NCBI GenBank assembly: GCA_018402205.1
Contig: JAGYIX010000004.1
Location: 186,001-250,000 of the forward strand
DNA: 64,000 nucleotides
Direction of reading: 5' to 3'
Origin: Flavobacteriaceae bacterium
GTDB taxonomy: Bacteria; Bacteroidota; Bacteroidia; Flavobacteriales; Flavobacteriaceae
The notes below the pieces were generated by a model. That model searched no databases. It saw only the letters and a list, made by a program, of their open reading frames with translations, and was not told where the DNA came from. The translations under genes and the position numbers were made by a program. Below, piece by piece: positions 33,300-40,833 of the stretch. Each line of letters begins with the position of its first letter. The stretch's first letter is position 1.

Positions 33300-34355
33300 A
33301 TGAGAGCAGGTCCGCAGATGGTTTTTAAAAAACCGAGTTACCCCATTTCTTCCAAATTAGAAGCTTATTTAGAGCGCTACAAGCGCAGCACTAACGTTCC
33401 TGTGCATTACGAAGATTTATTGCGTTTTTCGGGTTCTGTCGCCGTATACAGTCATCAAGACGATGATACCTTGTGGGTCAGGGTATTTTATGCAGAAGAA
33501 GAGCGTAAAGAGATTGATATAGCCTTAAAGAAAATCTATTCTATTTTGCATTCTGATGGCAGCGATACCATTTTCGAAGACCTATCGGTCGACGCCATTG
33601 ATTACTGCACTTTTGGTAATTCAAAACCCTTTCGAATTAAAATTCGGAACATTATCAACGATAACTACACCTACTTCTATGTAAAGAGAAGCGATGCTTC
33701 TAGAATCTATGGGCTTGAATTGGAGCACTTGCTCTCTCCGTATAATCTCAATTTCTTAGTTTCTAGAGATACATTAATTGAAGAGCACATTGCCGGTATT
33801 CCCGGTGATGTATTTATTGCACGCTATTTGCCCTTGTGTAGCGAAAGACAAAGGGCTCAACTTGCCAAGGAGTTTGTAAAGTTTAACGAGCGTTGTATGA
33901 TTCGTTTGTTGGGAGATATGAGAGCGTATAACTATGTGATTATTCCGGTACATGACTTTGATAGTGTTATACATAAAATACGTGCTATAGATTTTGACCA
34001 GCAGAATTACGAAGGTGACCTGAAGGTGTATAGGCCACAATTTTTTCCGGAGAACCAGACTATGACAGAATTAATAAAGACCCATCTCAAAAGAGAGTCG
34101 GTGTTTCAATACAAGAAAGAAGAGCGTTCGTCATTGGCAAAAAGAGCATTAGGAGCAGAATCTCAACTTCGAAGGTTAGTAGAGGCGGCCAAAAGCGATG
34201 TTTTGTCTTCTGCGGAGCACATAGATATGTTGGGATATCAAATTAGTCAATTTACTGGTGATCAACGATTTGCAAAAGCGACCTCTATGGGAGTTATATT
34301 AGAGCTCGCCCTTTTGTTTGTTATTGGAAACTACAAAGACCTCAGAGTGATTTAG
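33300..34355 (+). CDS. Conserved flavobacterial protein of unknown function, possible kinase-like fold
   Basis: A 351-residue soluble protein (possibly starting at the second Met, 33318). I recognise it as a protein conserved in flavobacteria but without known function. The middle is the most distinctive: YGLELEHLLSPYNLNFLVSRDTLIEEHIAGIPGD, AKEFVKFNERCMIRLLGDMRAYNYVIIP and IRAIDFDQQNYEG. The last two resemble the catalytic loop (G-D-x-x-x-x-N) and the metal-binding D-F-D of aminoglycoside-phosphotransferase/RIO-like kinases, with EEHIAG resembling a hinge; this is inference from spacing only. No signal peptide. Divergent from uvrB; its stop codon interlocks with that of the convergent nucleoid-associated protein. 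Confidence 0.8.
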   Translation: MRAGPQMVFKKPSYPISSKLEAYLERYKRSTNVPVHYEDLLRFSGSVAVYSHQDDDTLWVRVFYAEEERKEIDIALKKIYSILHSDGSDTIFEDLSVDAIDYCTFGNSKPFRIKIRNIINDNYTYFYVKRSDASRIYGLELEHLLSPYNLNFLVSRDTLIEEHIAGIPGDVFIARYLPLCSERQRAQLAKEFVKFNERCMIRLLGDMRAYNYVIIPVHDFDSVIHKIRAIDFDQQNYEGDLKVYRPQFFPENQTMTELIKTHLKRESVFQYKKEERSSLAKRALGAESQLRRLVEAAKSDVLSSAEHIDMLGYQISQFTGDQRFAKATSMGVILELALLFVIGNYKDLRVI

Positions 34356-35410
34356 CTCTTTGACTCTTTATTGAAATACAGCAAATAGTAATACATCTGC
34401 CGCTCTTCGTCCCACCCTTTTTCTACAAACTTTTGAGCAGAATCTGGATTTATAAAGTCTAACTTGATATGAATATTGGTATCGAGATGAATGTGATTCT
34501 TTAGTTTTCTTCGAGCCTCTGTAACCGCCTGGTTGGCTATGCCAAAAGAGGAAACATCTTCGATACTGTATTTTGGGCCTTTTTCTGTTTTGTAATGTTT
34601 AAATTCTGGAATGAGATTTGGATTTTCAATAACCTCATTTAGAAAGTGAGATTCTTCAAAAGTATCTCTAGAGGCAAAATGATTCATGGCTCTATTCATA
34701 AACAACACTTCTTGCTGTTTATCTTCTGCTTCTAGCACCACATCTTTAGCGAAGTCTTTACAGAGCTTCAAGTAATTCTTGGTGAAATAAACCTCGTCTT
34801 CTAAAGGTGAAATAGATAAGAATGACTCTGGCCAATATTTTGCATCGTAGCGATTTCGGTCTACAGTTAGCACTTTATAGCCTTCTTCAGCTGGAGTATT
34901 AAAAATAAGGCAGCCCTTATCTAGTTTTTGAGCAGAAATTCCTTTTCGCAGGTGAATATTCAAATTCTCGTTTTCCCAAGAAAATTCAAAGAAATCTTGC
35001 TTTACCTCGCTTTTAAATAGGCCAACAGCATCTACTTTTTCATTGTCTATTCTTAGCTCGGTAAAATGCACTACGTATAATTCTCCACTATTTATATGCG
35101 CGTGTTTTGATTGATCATAAAGATGAGCTGCTAAGGCCTTACTTTGTTCGTAAAGGCTTATTGGATTTTCAAAGATGTGCTTGACCGACTGATAAACAGG
35201 ATTGAATTCTAGATCGATCTCGTGCGTAAAGTGGAAATAATTAGTTTCTTTTTGGGTAAACGGAGAAAAAAAGTACTGTTTTAGCAGTGCCCCAATTTCG
35301 TCGTCTAAGAGAAGTTTGTCTTTGGATAAATGTAAGGGTTCATTGCGACTTTTGTTTCCAATGCGGTGTAAGGCTATGGAATCAATTTGTGCATTATATA
35401 AGGTGAACAT
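34352..35410 (-). CDS. Nucleoid-associated protein (NdpA/37-kDa family)
   Basis: A 352-residue protein of the NdpA (PF04245) family. Features include the N-terminal AQIDSIALHRIGNKSRNEPLHLSKDKLLLDDEIGALLKQYFFSPFTQKETNYFHF, ELYVVHFTELRIDNEKVDAVGLFKSEVKQDFFE, and VLTVDRNRYDAKYWPESFLSI. In E. coli the relative YejK associates with the nucleoid, with unclear role; flavobacterial members are common. No signal peptide. It is downstream of the pRiA4b-like protein on the same strand (14-base gap). Confidence 0.88.
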   Translation of the reverse strand: MFTLYNAQIDSIALHRIGNKSRNEPLHLSKDKLLLDDEIGALLKQYFFSPFTQKETNYFHFTHEIDLEFNPVYQSVKHIFENPISLYEQSKALAAHLYDQSKHAHINSGELYVVHFTELRIDNEKVDAVGLFKSEVKQDFFEFSWENENLNIHLRKGISAQKLDKGCLIFNTPAEEGYKVLTVDRNRYDAKYWPESFLSISPLEDEVYFTKNYLKLCKDFAKDVVLEAEDKQQEVLFMNRAMNHFASRDTFEESHFLNEVIENPNLIPEFKHYKTEKGPKYSIEDVSSFGIANQAVTEARRKLKNHIHLDTNIHIKLDFINPDSAQKFVEKGWDEERQMYYYLLYFNKESKS

Positions 35411-35424
35411 AAGTGTTGTTTAAA

Positions 35425-35991
35425 TTAATAGTCTTCTGCATAATCGTCGAAAGACTCAAAGTCGTTACCGCTACTATCGTTAAAGTCGTCTTCGAATTCA
35501 TCTTCAAAATCGTCTATCTCGTCGCCTTCTTCGTTGAAAAGATCCTCCTCATCTGCAATGCGTGTAGACCTCTCAGATTTAAAGCTTTTGTCAGGGGCGT
35601 TCTCGGGTAATGAACCAAAACTGAAGAGTAGCTCGGGTAACTCATTAGATTCTACTTCTTCCACCTTAGCGAGCTCCACGAAAAAACTCCACATGGCAAG
35701 TAGGTCATACACATAGATTAGACGCGGGTTATTTTCGTTTAGAAGCGTCGCCAATGGAGTGTGTTGCATGACTACGGTGTCGTCATCAAATCCCATATCT
35801 ACGATAGGATATTCGACGCCTTGTGTCCAACGTTCATCCGTGGCAAAAAAGGTGCCCATTTCGCTAAGGTCAAATCCAAAGGATTGGGCAATCGCTATGT
35901 GAAAATCTTCAAGAGTGATGCGGTCAGATACGGCTAGGTCTCTAAAAACGTCTTCTTCGGCATCTAGGATGACTCGGATTTTGTACAGCAT
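35425..35991 (-). CDS. Plasmid pRiA4b ORF-3-like protein with acidic tail
   Basis: A 188-residue protein. Residues 1-135 match the pRiA4b ORF-3 fold (MLYKIRVILDAEEDVFRDLAVSDRITLEDFHIAIAQSFGFD, TPLATLLNENNPRLIYVYDLLAMWSFFVELAKVEE). The last 45 residues are extremely acidic (EEDLFNEEGDEIDDFEDEFEDDFNDSSGNDFESFDDYAEDY), a tail likely to be disordered. Despite the family name, nothing here indicates a plasmid; chromosomal copies are widespread in Bacteroidota. Function unknown; a binding or scaffold role is possible. Four bases after ctaA. Confidence 0.87.
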   Translation of the reverse strand: MLYKIRVILDAEEDVFRDLAVSDRITLEDFHIAIAQSFGFDLSEMGTFFATDERWTQGVEYPIVDMGFDDDTVVMQHTPLATLLNENNPRLIYVYDLLAMWSFFVELAKVEEVESNELPELLFSFGSLPENAPDKSFKSERSTRIADEEDLFNEEGDEIDDFEDEFEDDFNDSSGNDFESFDDYAEDY

Positions 35992-35995
35992 ATAA

Positions 35996-37021
35996 TCAGG
36001 TGTTTAAGGATGACAGACTTGAGGTGCTCTTCATAAAAAGGTACGCTTGAAGCCCAAATAATAAAGAGGCAATAAATAAGTGTAACGGCTGAGATGAAAA
36101 CGGAAACGCAAAATAACTCATGGCAATTCCGGTTGCCGCCTCGAGCAAAATAAAAAACACTATCACAAGGTAATAGCGGGTGTAAGGCGAAGACACCTTT
36201 CTAAAACGCACATAAATAAAAAAGTTTACTAAGAGTAAGGCAATAGAAGAAGAGCGATGAATGTAAAAGAGTATTGGGGCTTGATCTATCCATTGCTCAA
36301 TGGCGTTACCTTCATCTACAAAATGATCTACGCTTTGCCGCACCTGAGTTCCGAGTAAAACTTGAAGCAGCGTGAGGCCCATTGCTATCGCTAGATATGT
36401 TTTATAAGGCCTGAGCGACTCTTGCGATGGCGTAGGTTCACTCGCACTAAACTTCATGTAAAAGAGTAAGGCTACCAATACAAGAGCCATAAGCATGTGA
36501 AGGCTTATTTTTAAAGGATTTAACACAGAATAAACCACCGTAGCACCCAGCCAGGCCTGAAATAGTATTCCTAAAAGAGTAATTAGGGATAAAGTGACTA
36601 GTTTTTTATGGAAGGGCCTTATGCGTAGTGTGCTTAAAAATAGCGCCAAGGTAAATAAGCCTGCTAATGCGCCTAAAAGCCTATTGATGTATTCGATCCA
36701 GGTGTGCCAAGGATTAAATATTGCATAATCGTGTTTGGTATAGTTCTTCCAGTTTTGGTCGTTAAAGTTTTTATCGGAAACAAAAGAGTTTTGCGCTACA
36801 GCGAGTTGCTCTTCTCTAATTATTACTTGTCCTTTTTTATAGGAGTGATTTGGCTTCCACTCCAGCTCTTGTGCTTTGGTTGGAGGGATGTAATATCCAA
36901 AGCACTTAGGCCAGTCAGGGCATCCCATTCCGCTACCAGTCATACGCACCACAGCTCCTGCAAGTATAACTAGATAAATGATGGCTATAGTAGCGTTTAT
37001 AAGAATTTTAGTACTGCGCAT
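35996..37021 (-). CDS. ctaA: Heme A synthase (COX15/CtaA family)
   Basis: A 341-residue, eight-helix inner-membrane protein converting heme O to heme A for cytochrome oxidase. The N-terminal VILAGAVVRMTGSGMGCPDWPKCFG is diagnostic; conserved His residues appear in IFNPWHTWIEYINRLLGALAGL, LKISLHMLMALV and FYIHRSSSIALLLVNFF, with QPLHLFIASLLFGLQAYLF near the end. The periplasmic insert (residues 45-90) is typical of the Bacteroidota form. Starts 1 base after the cca stop, so the cca-ctaA-pRiA4b-ndpA genes form one reverse-strand run. Confidence 0.94.
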   Translation of the reverse strand: MRSTKILINATIAIIYLVILAGAVVRMTGSGMGCPDWPKCFGYYIPPTKAQELEWKPNHSYKKGQVIIREEQLAVAQNSFVSDKNFNDQNWKNYTKHDYAIFNPWHTWIEYINRLLGALAGLFTLALFLSTLRIRPFHKKLVTLSLITLLGILFQAWLGATVVYSVLNPLKISLHMLMALVLVALLFYMKFSASEPTPSQESLRPYKTYLAIAMGLTLLQVLLGTQVRQSVDHFVDEGNAIEQWIDQAPILFYIHRSSSIALLLVNFFIYVRFRKVSSPYTRYYLVIVFFILLEAATGIAMSYFAFPFSSQPLHLFIASLLFGLQAYLFMKSTSSLSSLNT

Positions 37022-37022
37022 T

Positions 37023-38435
37023 TTATACTGGTTTTAGCCCCATAGTCTCCGCTTTTCCAAGCATAAATGATTTTGCTTCATGATAGTCGTTAGCAATGAT
37101 TCCTTCCAAAATAGCTTCTTTAATAGCTTCTTTAAGTATCCCGATCTCCTTTCCGGGTTTTAGGTTGAAAATGCGCATAATTTCATCACCATCTACCGGC
37201 GGCTGAAAATTACGAATGCGGTCGCGTTCTTCAACCTCTACAACCTTAGCTCTAACCCGTTTGAAGTTGTCTTTGTATCGCCTTTGTTTGTTAGGATTCT
37301 TTGTGGTAATGTCTGCCTCGCACAGCAGCATAAGATTGTCTAGGTGGTCTCCAGCATCAAAAATAAGGCGTCTGACTGCAGAATCGGTCACGAATTGCTC
37401 TGAAATTACAATTGGTCTAGAGCTCATGAGTACCATTTTTTGAACAAATTTCATCGACTCATTTAAGGGTAATTTGAGTCGTTTAAAAAGCCTGTACACC
37501 ATTTTAGATCCCACAAATTCATGACCGTGAAAGGTGAATCCAGATTTTTCGTCAAATCGCTTAGTAGGGGCTTTACCAATATCGTGTAAAAGAGCTGCCC
37601 ATCTGAGCCAAAGGTCATCGCTTTCTGCCGCTAGGTTGTCAACCACCTCTAGTGTGTGCCAAAAGTTGTCTTTATGGGTCATGCCCTCAATTTCTTCTAT
37701 ACCCTTTAATGCACTTAATTCGGGCAAAATGAGCTCGAGAAGTTGCGTCTTTTCAAGAAGACCTAAACCTACAGATGGTTTTTCGGTAAGCAATATTTTA
37801 TTCAGCTCTATTACTATTCTTTCTGAGGAGACAATTTCAAGGCGTTTTCTTTGAGTGCGTATGGCCTCTAAGGTTTTAGGGTCAATTTCAAAGTTTAATT
37901 GAGCGGCAAAACGAATGGCTCGGAGCATACGAAGTGGATCGTCACTAAAAGTGAGCTCGGGCTCCAAAGGGGTGATAAGTAGTTTTTGATCTAGATGCTG
38001 TTGCCCTCCAAAAGGATCTACAAATACCCCATACCTTTCGCTATTGAGGCAAATAGCCATAGCATTAATGGTAAAATCTCTCCGGTTTTGGTCGTCTTCG
38101 AGGGTTCCGTCGGTAACGTAGGGTTTTCGTGAATCGGAGGAGTAACTCTCTTTGCGCGCTCCCACAAATTCAATTTCAAGATCATCGTATTTGAGCATGG
38201 CCGTGCCAAAGTTTTTAAACACAGAAACCTTTGGGGCGCCGTCAAGTTCTTTACTCAATGATTCGGCCAGATCAATGGCATTTCCAAGGGTGACAATATC
38301 AATATCGTTTTTAAAAGTTCGGTTGAGTAGATAATCACGAACGTATCCGCCAATAACATAGCACTCAAGACCTAGATCGTCGGCGAGCTTTCCGATCTTT
38401 TTAAAAATAGGGTGTTTAAGTGCTTCTTCGAGCAT
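37023..38435 (-). CDS. cca: tRNA nucleotidyltransferase (CCA-adding or poly(A) polymerase type) with HD domain
   Basis: A 470-residue class II nucleotidyltransferase. The catalytic head reads CYVIGGYVRDYLLNRTFKNDIDIVTLGNAI (G-G and D-x-D), then RRDFTINAMAICLN and DPLRMLRAIRFAAQLNFEID for nucleotide selection. A C-terminal HD domain follows (HTLEVVDNL, WAALLHDIGKAPTKRF, FHGHEFVGSKMVYRLFKRL), which can add phosphohydrolase activity. In Bacteroidota this single protein normally builds the tRNA 3' CCA end. First gene of a four-gene reverse-strand run. Confidence 0.93.
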   Translation of the reverse strand: MLEEALKHPIFKKIGKLADDLGLECYVIGGYVRDYLLNRTFKNDIDIVTLGNAIDLAESLSKELDGAPKVSVFKNFGTAMLKYDDLEIEFVGARKESYSSDSRKPYVTDGTLEDDQNRRDFTINAMAICLNSERYGVFVDPFGGQQHLDQKLLITPLEPELTFSDDPLRMLRAIRFAAQLNFEIDPKTLEAIRTQRKRLEIVSSERIVIELNKILLTEKPSVGLGLLEKTQLLELILPELSALKGIEEIEGMTHKDNFWHTLEVVDNLAAESDDLWLRWAALLHDIGKAPTKRFDEKSGFTFHGHEFVGSKMVYRLFKRLKLPLNESMKFVQKMVLMSSRPIVISEQFVTDSAVRRLIFDAGDHLDNLMLLCEADITTKNPNKQRRYKDNFKRVRAKVVEVEERDRIRNFQPPVDGDEIMRIFNLKPGKEIGILKEAIKEAILEGIIANDYHEAKSFMLGKAETMGLKPV

Positions 38436-38509
38436 GTCGATCCAAGTTGAGAGTAGTGATAGGTATAGAAAGACCTTACCCTGTTGTAAAGGTAGTACTT
38501 TAAACGTTT

Positions 38510-39328
38510 TTAGACAGAGACGCCGAACGTTCTTAGCGCATCATTTAAAGAGGTTTTCTTGTCTGTACTCTCTTTGCGTTCACCGATGATTAAAGCGCAA
38601 GACACGCCAAAGGTGCCCGCGTTAAATTCTTTAGTGTAGGTTCCTGGAATAACCACTTTTCGAGCAGGAATTTCTCCTTGATAGAATACCGGTTCTTCAT
38701 GCGTAACATCAATTATTTTTGTCGATGCGGTCAGAACCACATTGGCTCCTAGAACGGCCTCTCTTCCGACCCTTACCCCTTCAACTACAATACTTCTAGA
38801 GCCAATAAAGGCATTGTCTTCTATAATAACCGGAGTGGCTTGAAGTGGCTCAAGTACCCCGCCTATGCCTACTCCGCCTGAAAGATGAACATGCTTACCT
38901 ATTTGGGCGCAGCTTCCTACGGTGGCCCAGGTATCTACCATAGTGCCTTCGTCTACATAGGCTCCGATATTTACATAACTGGGCATCAGAATGGTTCCAC
39001 TAGACACGAAGGCTCCATACCTAACCACAGCATTGGGCACCACGCGCACCCCCTTTTGTGCAAAGTTTCGCTTTAAAGGAATTTTATCATGGTATTCGAA
39101 GATTCCTGCTTCAAGAGTTTGCATTTGTTGAATAGGAAAGTAAAGTACCACCGCCTTTTTTACCCACTCATTCGCTGCCCATTGGCCATGTTCGTCTAAA
39201 GAAGCACAACGCAAAGTTCCGGCATCTAACAAGTCTATTACTTGACGAATAGCCTTTTGATGTGAAGCATCGTTTAAGAGTTCGCGATTATCCCAAGCGG
39301 CTTCGATTTGGTTTCTCAGGTCATGCAT
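38510..39328 (-). CDS. dapD: Tetrahydrodipicolinate N-succinyltransferase
   Basis: 272 residues from ATG 39328 (MHDLRNQIEAAWDNRELLNDA); ATG 39334 two codons earlier is equally possible, and the track start 39382 is upstream of the promoter box. An N-terminal helical part is followed by a left-handed beta helix of hexapeptide repeats (PNAVVRYGAFVSSGTILMPSYVNIGAYVDEGTMVDTWATVGSCAQIGKHVHLSGGVGIGG...). It adds succinyl to tetrahydrodipicolinate in the succinylase branch of DAP/lysine synthesis. Transcribed away from ruvX from overlapping divergent promoters. lysA is at 28.6 kb. Confidence 0.95.
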   Translation of the reverse strand: MHDLRNQIEAAWDNRELLNDASHQKAIRQVIDLLDAGTLRCASLDEHGQWAANEWVKKAVVLYFPIQQMQTLEAGIFEYHDKIPLKRNFAQKGVRVVPNAVVRYGAFVSSGTILMPSYVNIGAYVDEGTMVDTWATVGSCAQIGKHVHLSGGVGIGGVLEPLQATPVIIEDNAFIGSRSIVVEGVRVGREAVLGANVVLTASTKIIDVTHEEPVFYQGEIPARKVVIPGTYTKEFNAGTFGVSCALIIGERKESTDKKTSLNDALRTFGVSV

Positions 39329-39345
39329 AAGCATCGGGTTTTTTG

Positions 39346-39353
39346 CAAAGATA
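39346..39353 (-). promoter_or_regulatory. Candidate -7 box for dapD
   Basis: Reverse-strand TATCTTTG, an exact TAnnTTTG match 11 bases before ATG 39334 and 17 before ATG 39328. It lies only 14 bases from the ruvX -33 element, so the two promoters overlap. Confidence 0.45.
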
Positions 39354-39367
39354 CAGTGAGCACTCAG

Positions 39368-39397
39368 TTTGCGACTGTTCAAATTGACCTATTTTTG
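39368..39397 (+). promoter_or_regulatory. Promoter of the ruvX-def-DUF5606 operon
   Basis: TTTG (39368-39371), 18 bases, TATTTTTG (39390-39397): a full match to the Bacteroidota TTTG/TAnnTTTG promoter. The best promoter in the window; it places the transcript start about ten bases before the TTG at 39414. Confidence 0.65.
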
Positions 39398-39413
39398 TGT
39401 AAAATTTGAGATT

Positions 39414-39824
39414 TTGCAACGAGTTGTCGGGCTTGATATTGGAATAAAACGCACCGGAATTGCAGTGGGATATAGTTCTATTGGAATAGCTTCGGGTTTC
39501 ACAGCAGTAGCCTCTAACCAACTTTTAGAAGAACTTAAGCGCATGCATAGCGAAGAACCTTTTTCGTTAGTGGTCATCGGTAAGCCTCTTCAAATGAATG
39601 GTGAAGATTCTGAATCTACGCCGTTTATTGAGAAAAAGGGCCGTGCGATCCAAAGTGAATTAGGGCTTCCTTTGCAATGGCATGATGAACGGTTTACCTC
39701 GAAAATGGCATCTCAGGCCCTTGTAGCTATGAATGCCAAGAAATCAGTGCGCCAAAGTCGTTTAGTTATTGATGAGGTTAGTGCAACCCTCATACTTCAA
39801 TCTTTTTTTGACAAAGTACTATGA
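39414..39824 (+). CDS. ruvX: Putative Holliday-junction resolvase / pre-16S rRNA nuclease (YqgF family)
   Basis: 136 residues if started at TTG 39414 (LQRVVGLDIGIKRTGIAVGYSS); the track ATG 39369 overlaps the -33 element of a strong promoter and lengthens the protein before the conserved start, so TTG is preferred. RNase H-like fold: catalytic Asp in VVGLDIGIKRTG, FSLVVIGKPLQMNGEDS, and LQWHDERFTSKMASQAL with the second acid, plus a final Asp in LVIDEVSATLIL. The family matures 16S rRNA ends in E. coli and may act on recombination intermediates. Overlaps def by 4 bases. Confidence 0.88.
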   Translation: MQRVVGLDIGIKRTGIAVGYSSIGIASGFTAVASNQLLEELKRMHSEEPFSLVVIGKPLQMNGEDSESTPFIEKKGRAIQSELGLPLQWHDERFTSKMASQALVAMNAKKSVRQSRLVIDEVSATLILQSFFDKVL

Positions 39825-40414
39825 TTCTACCTATTGTAGCTTACGGTGATCCTGTTCTAAAAAGAAAAGCGCGAGCCATCGATTCTTCATATGACGGCCT
39901 TGATGTGCTTATAGCATCTATGTGGGAGACCATGTATCACGCTCACGGGGTAGGCTTGGCCGCGCCTCAGATCGGAAAATCAATACGCCTTTTTGTTATA
40001 GATGGCAGTCCGTTTGCCGACGATGAAGATGCTAGTCCATCAGATCACATCGTTTTAAAATCGTTTAAAAAAGTTTTCATTAATGCTGAAATAATCGCCG
40101 AGCAGGGAGATGATTTCTCTTTTGCAGAAGGCTGCCTAAGCATACCAGATATTCGAGAAGAGGTTACACGCCCTTCAGTAATACGATTGCGGTATCAAGA
40201 TGAACATTTTGAGCTACATGAAGAAGAATTTAGCGGCCTAGCTGCGCGCATTATACAGCATGAATACGACCATATCGAAGGCGTGTTATTTACCGACAAA
40301 CTTTCACCACTTAAGAAAAGATTGATAAAAGGACGACTAGAAAAAATAAGTAGAGGCCAAGTTGAAGCAGAGTATCGCATGAAATTTCACCTATCTAAAT
40401 TGAAAAGAAAATGA
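39821..40414 (+). CDS. def: Peptide deformylase
   Basis: A 197-residue metalloenzyme that removes the formyl group from nascent N-terminal methionine. The three family motifs are intact: GVGLAAPQIGKSIRLF, EGCLSIPDIREEVTRP (metal Cys), and IIQHEYDHIEGVLF (H-E-x-x-H). Slightly longer than the E. coli enzyme because of an insertion near FADDEDASPSDHIVLKSFKK, as in Bacteroidota. Middle gene of the ruvX-def-DUF5606 operon, overlapping both neighbours by 4 bases. Confidence 0.97.
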   Translation: MILPIVAYGDPVLKRKARAIDSSYDGLDVLIASMWETMYHAHGVGLAAPQIGKSIRLFVIDGSPFADDEDASPSDHIVLKSFKKVFINAEIIAEQGDDFSFAEGCLSIPDIREEVTRPSVIRLRYQDEHFELHEEEFSGLAARIIQHEYDHIEGVLFTDKLSPLKKRLIKGRLEKISRGQVEAEYRMKFHLSKLKRK

Positions 40415-40833
40415 GTAAAGAGTTAGAAACCATCATTTCTATAGCCGGATATTCAGGCCTTTATAAGCTACTCGCTCAAACTAAAGGCGGATTTGTGGCA
40501 GAGTCATTAATGGATCAAAAGCGTGTAACAGTTCCTTTAAGGTCTAAAGTGAGCATGCTAAGCGAGATTGCCGTGTACACTTCAGACAAGGAACTTCCGT
40601 TAAGGGAGGTTTTTAAGTTGATTTCAGAAAAGGAGTCTGGAAAACCTACTTCGATTTCTCCTAAGGCATCTAAAACTGACTTAGAGGCTTATTTCTTTGA
40701 AGTGCTTCCGGCATACGACCAGGAGCGTGTTTATGTGAGTGACATAAAGAAAATAATCAGTTGGTACAACCTACTCTCTCAGCTGGGGATGCTCACCACC
40801 GGTGACGAAGAAGAGAAGGTGGAGAAAGACTAG
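40411..40833 (+). CDS. DUF5606 domain protein
   Basis: A 140-residue protein, KELETIISIAGYSGLYKLLAQTKGGFVAESLMDQKRVTVPLRSKVSMLSEIAVYTSDKELPLREVFKLI..., matching the DUF5606 family that I know from flavobacteria immediately after def. The N-terminal half resembles a small beta-barrel (RNA- or nucleic-acid-binding-like), the C-terminal half is helical; neither has a known function. The constant link with def suggests a role near translation. Its stop codon interlocks with that of the convergent M14 peptidase. Confidence 0.9.
   Translation: MSKELETIISIAGYSGLYKLLAQTKGGFVAESLMDQKRVTVPLRSKVSMLSEIAVYTSDKELPLREVFKLISEKESGKPTSISPKASKTDLEAYFFEVLPAYDQERVYVSDIKKIISWYNLLSQLGMLTTGDEEEKVEKD

Noticed and set aside
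35425-35991. pRiA4b-like protein as a sign of an integrated plasmid
   Set aside because: No replication, mobilisation or transposase genes nearby and no repeats at the borders. The family is widely chromosomal.
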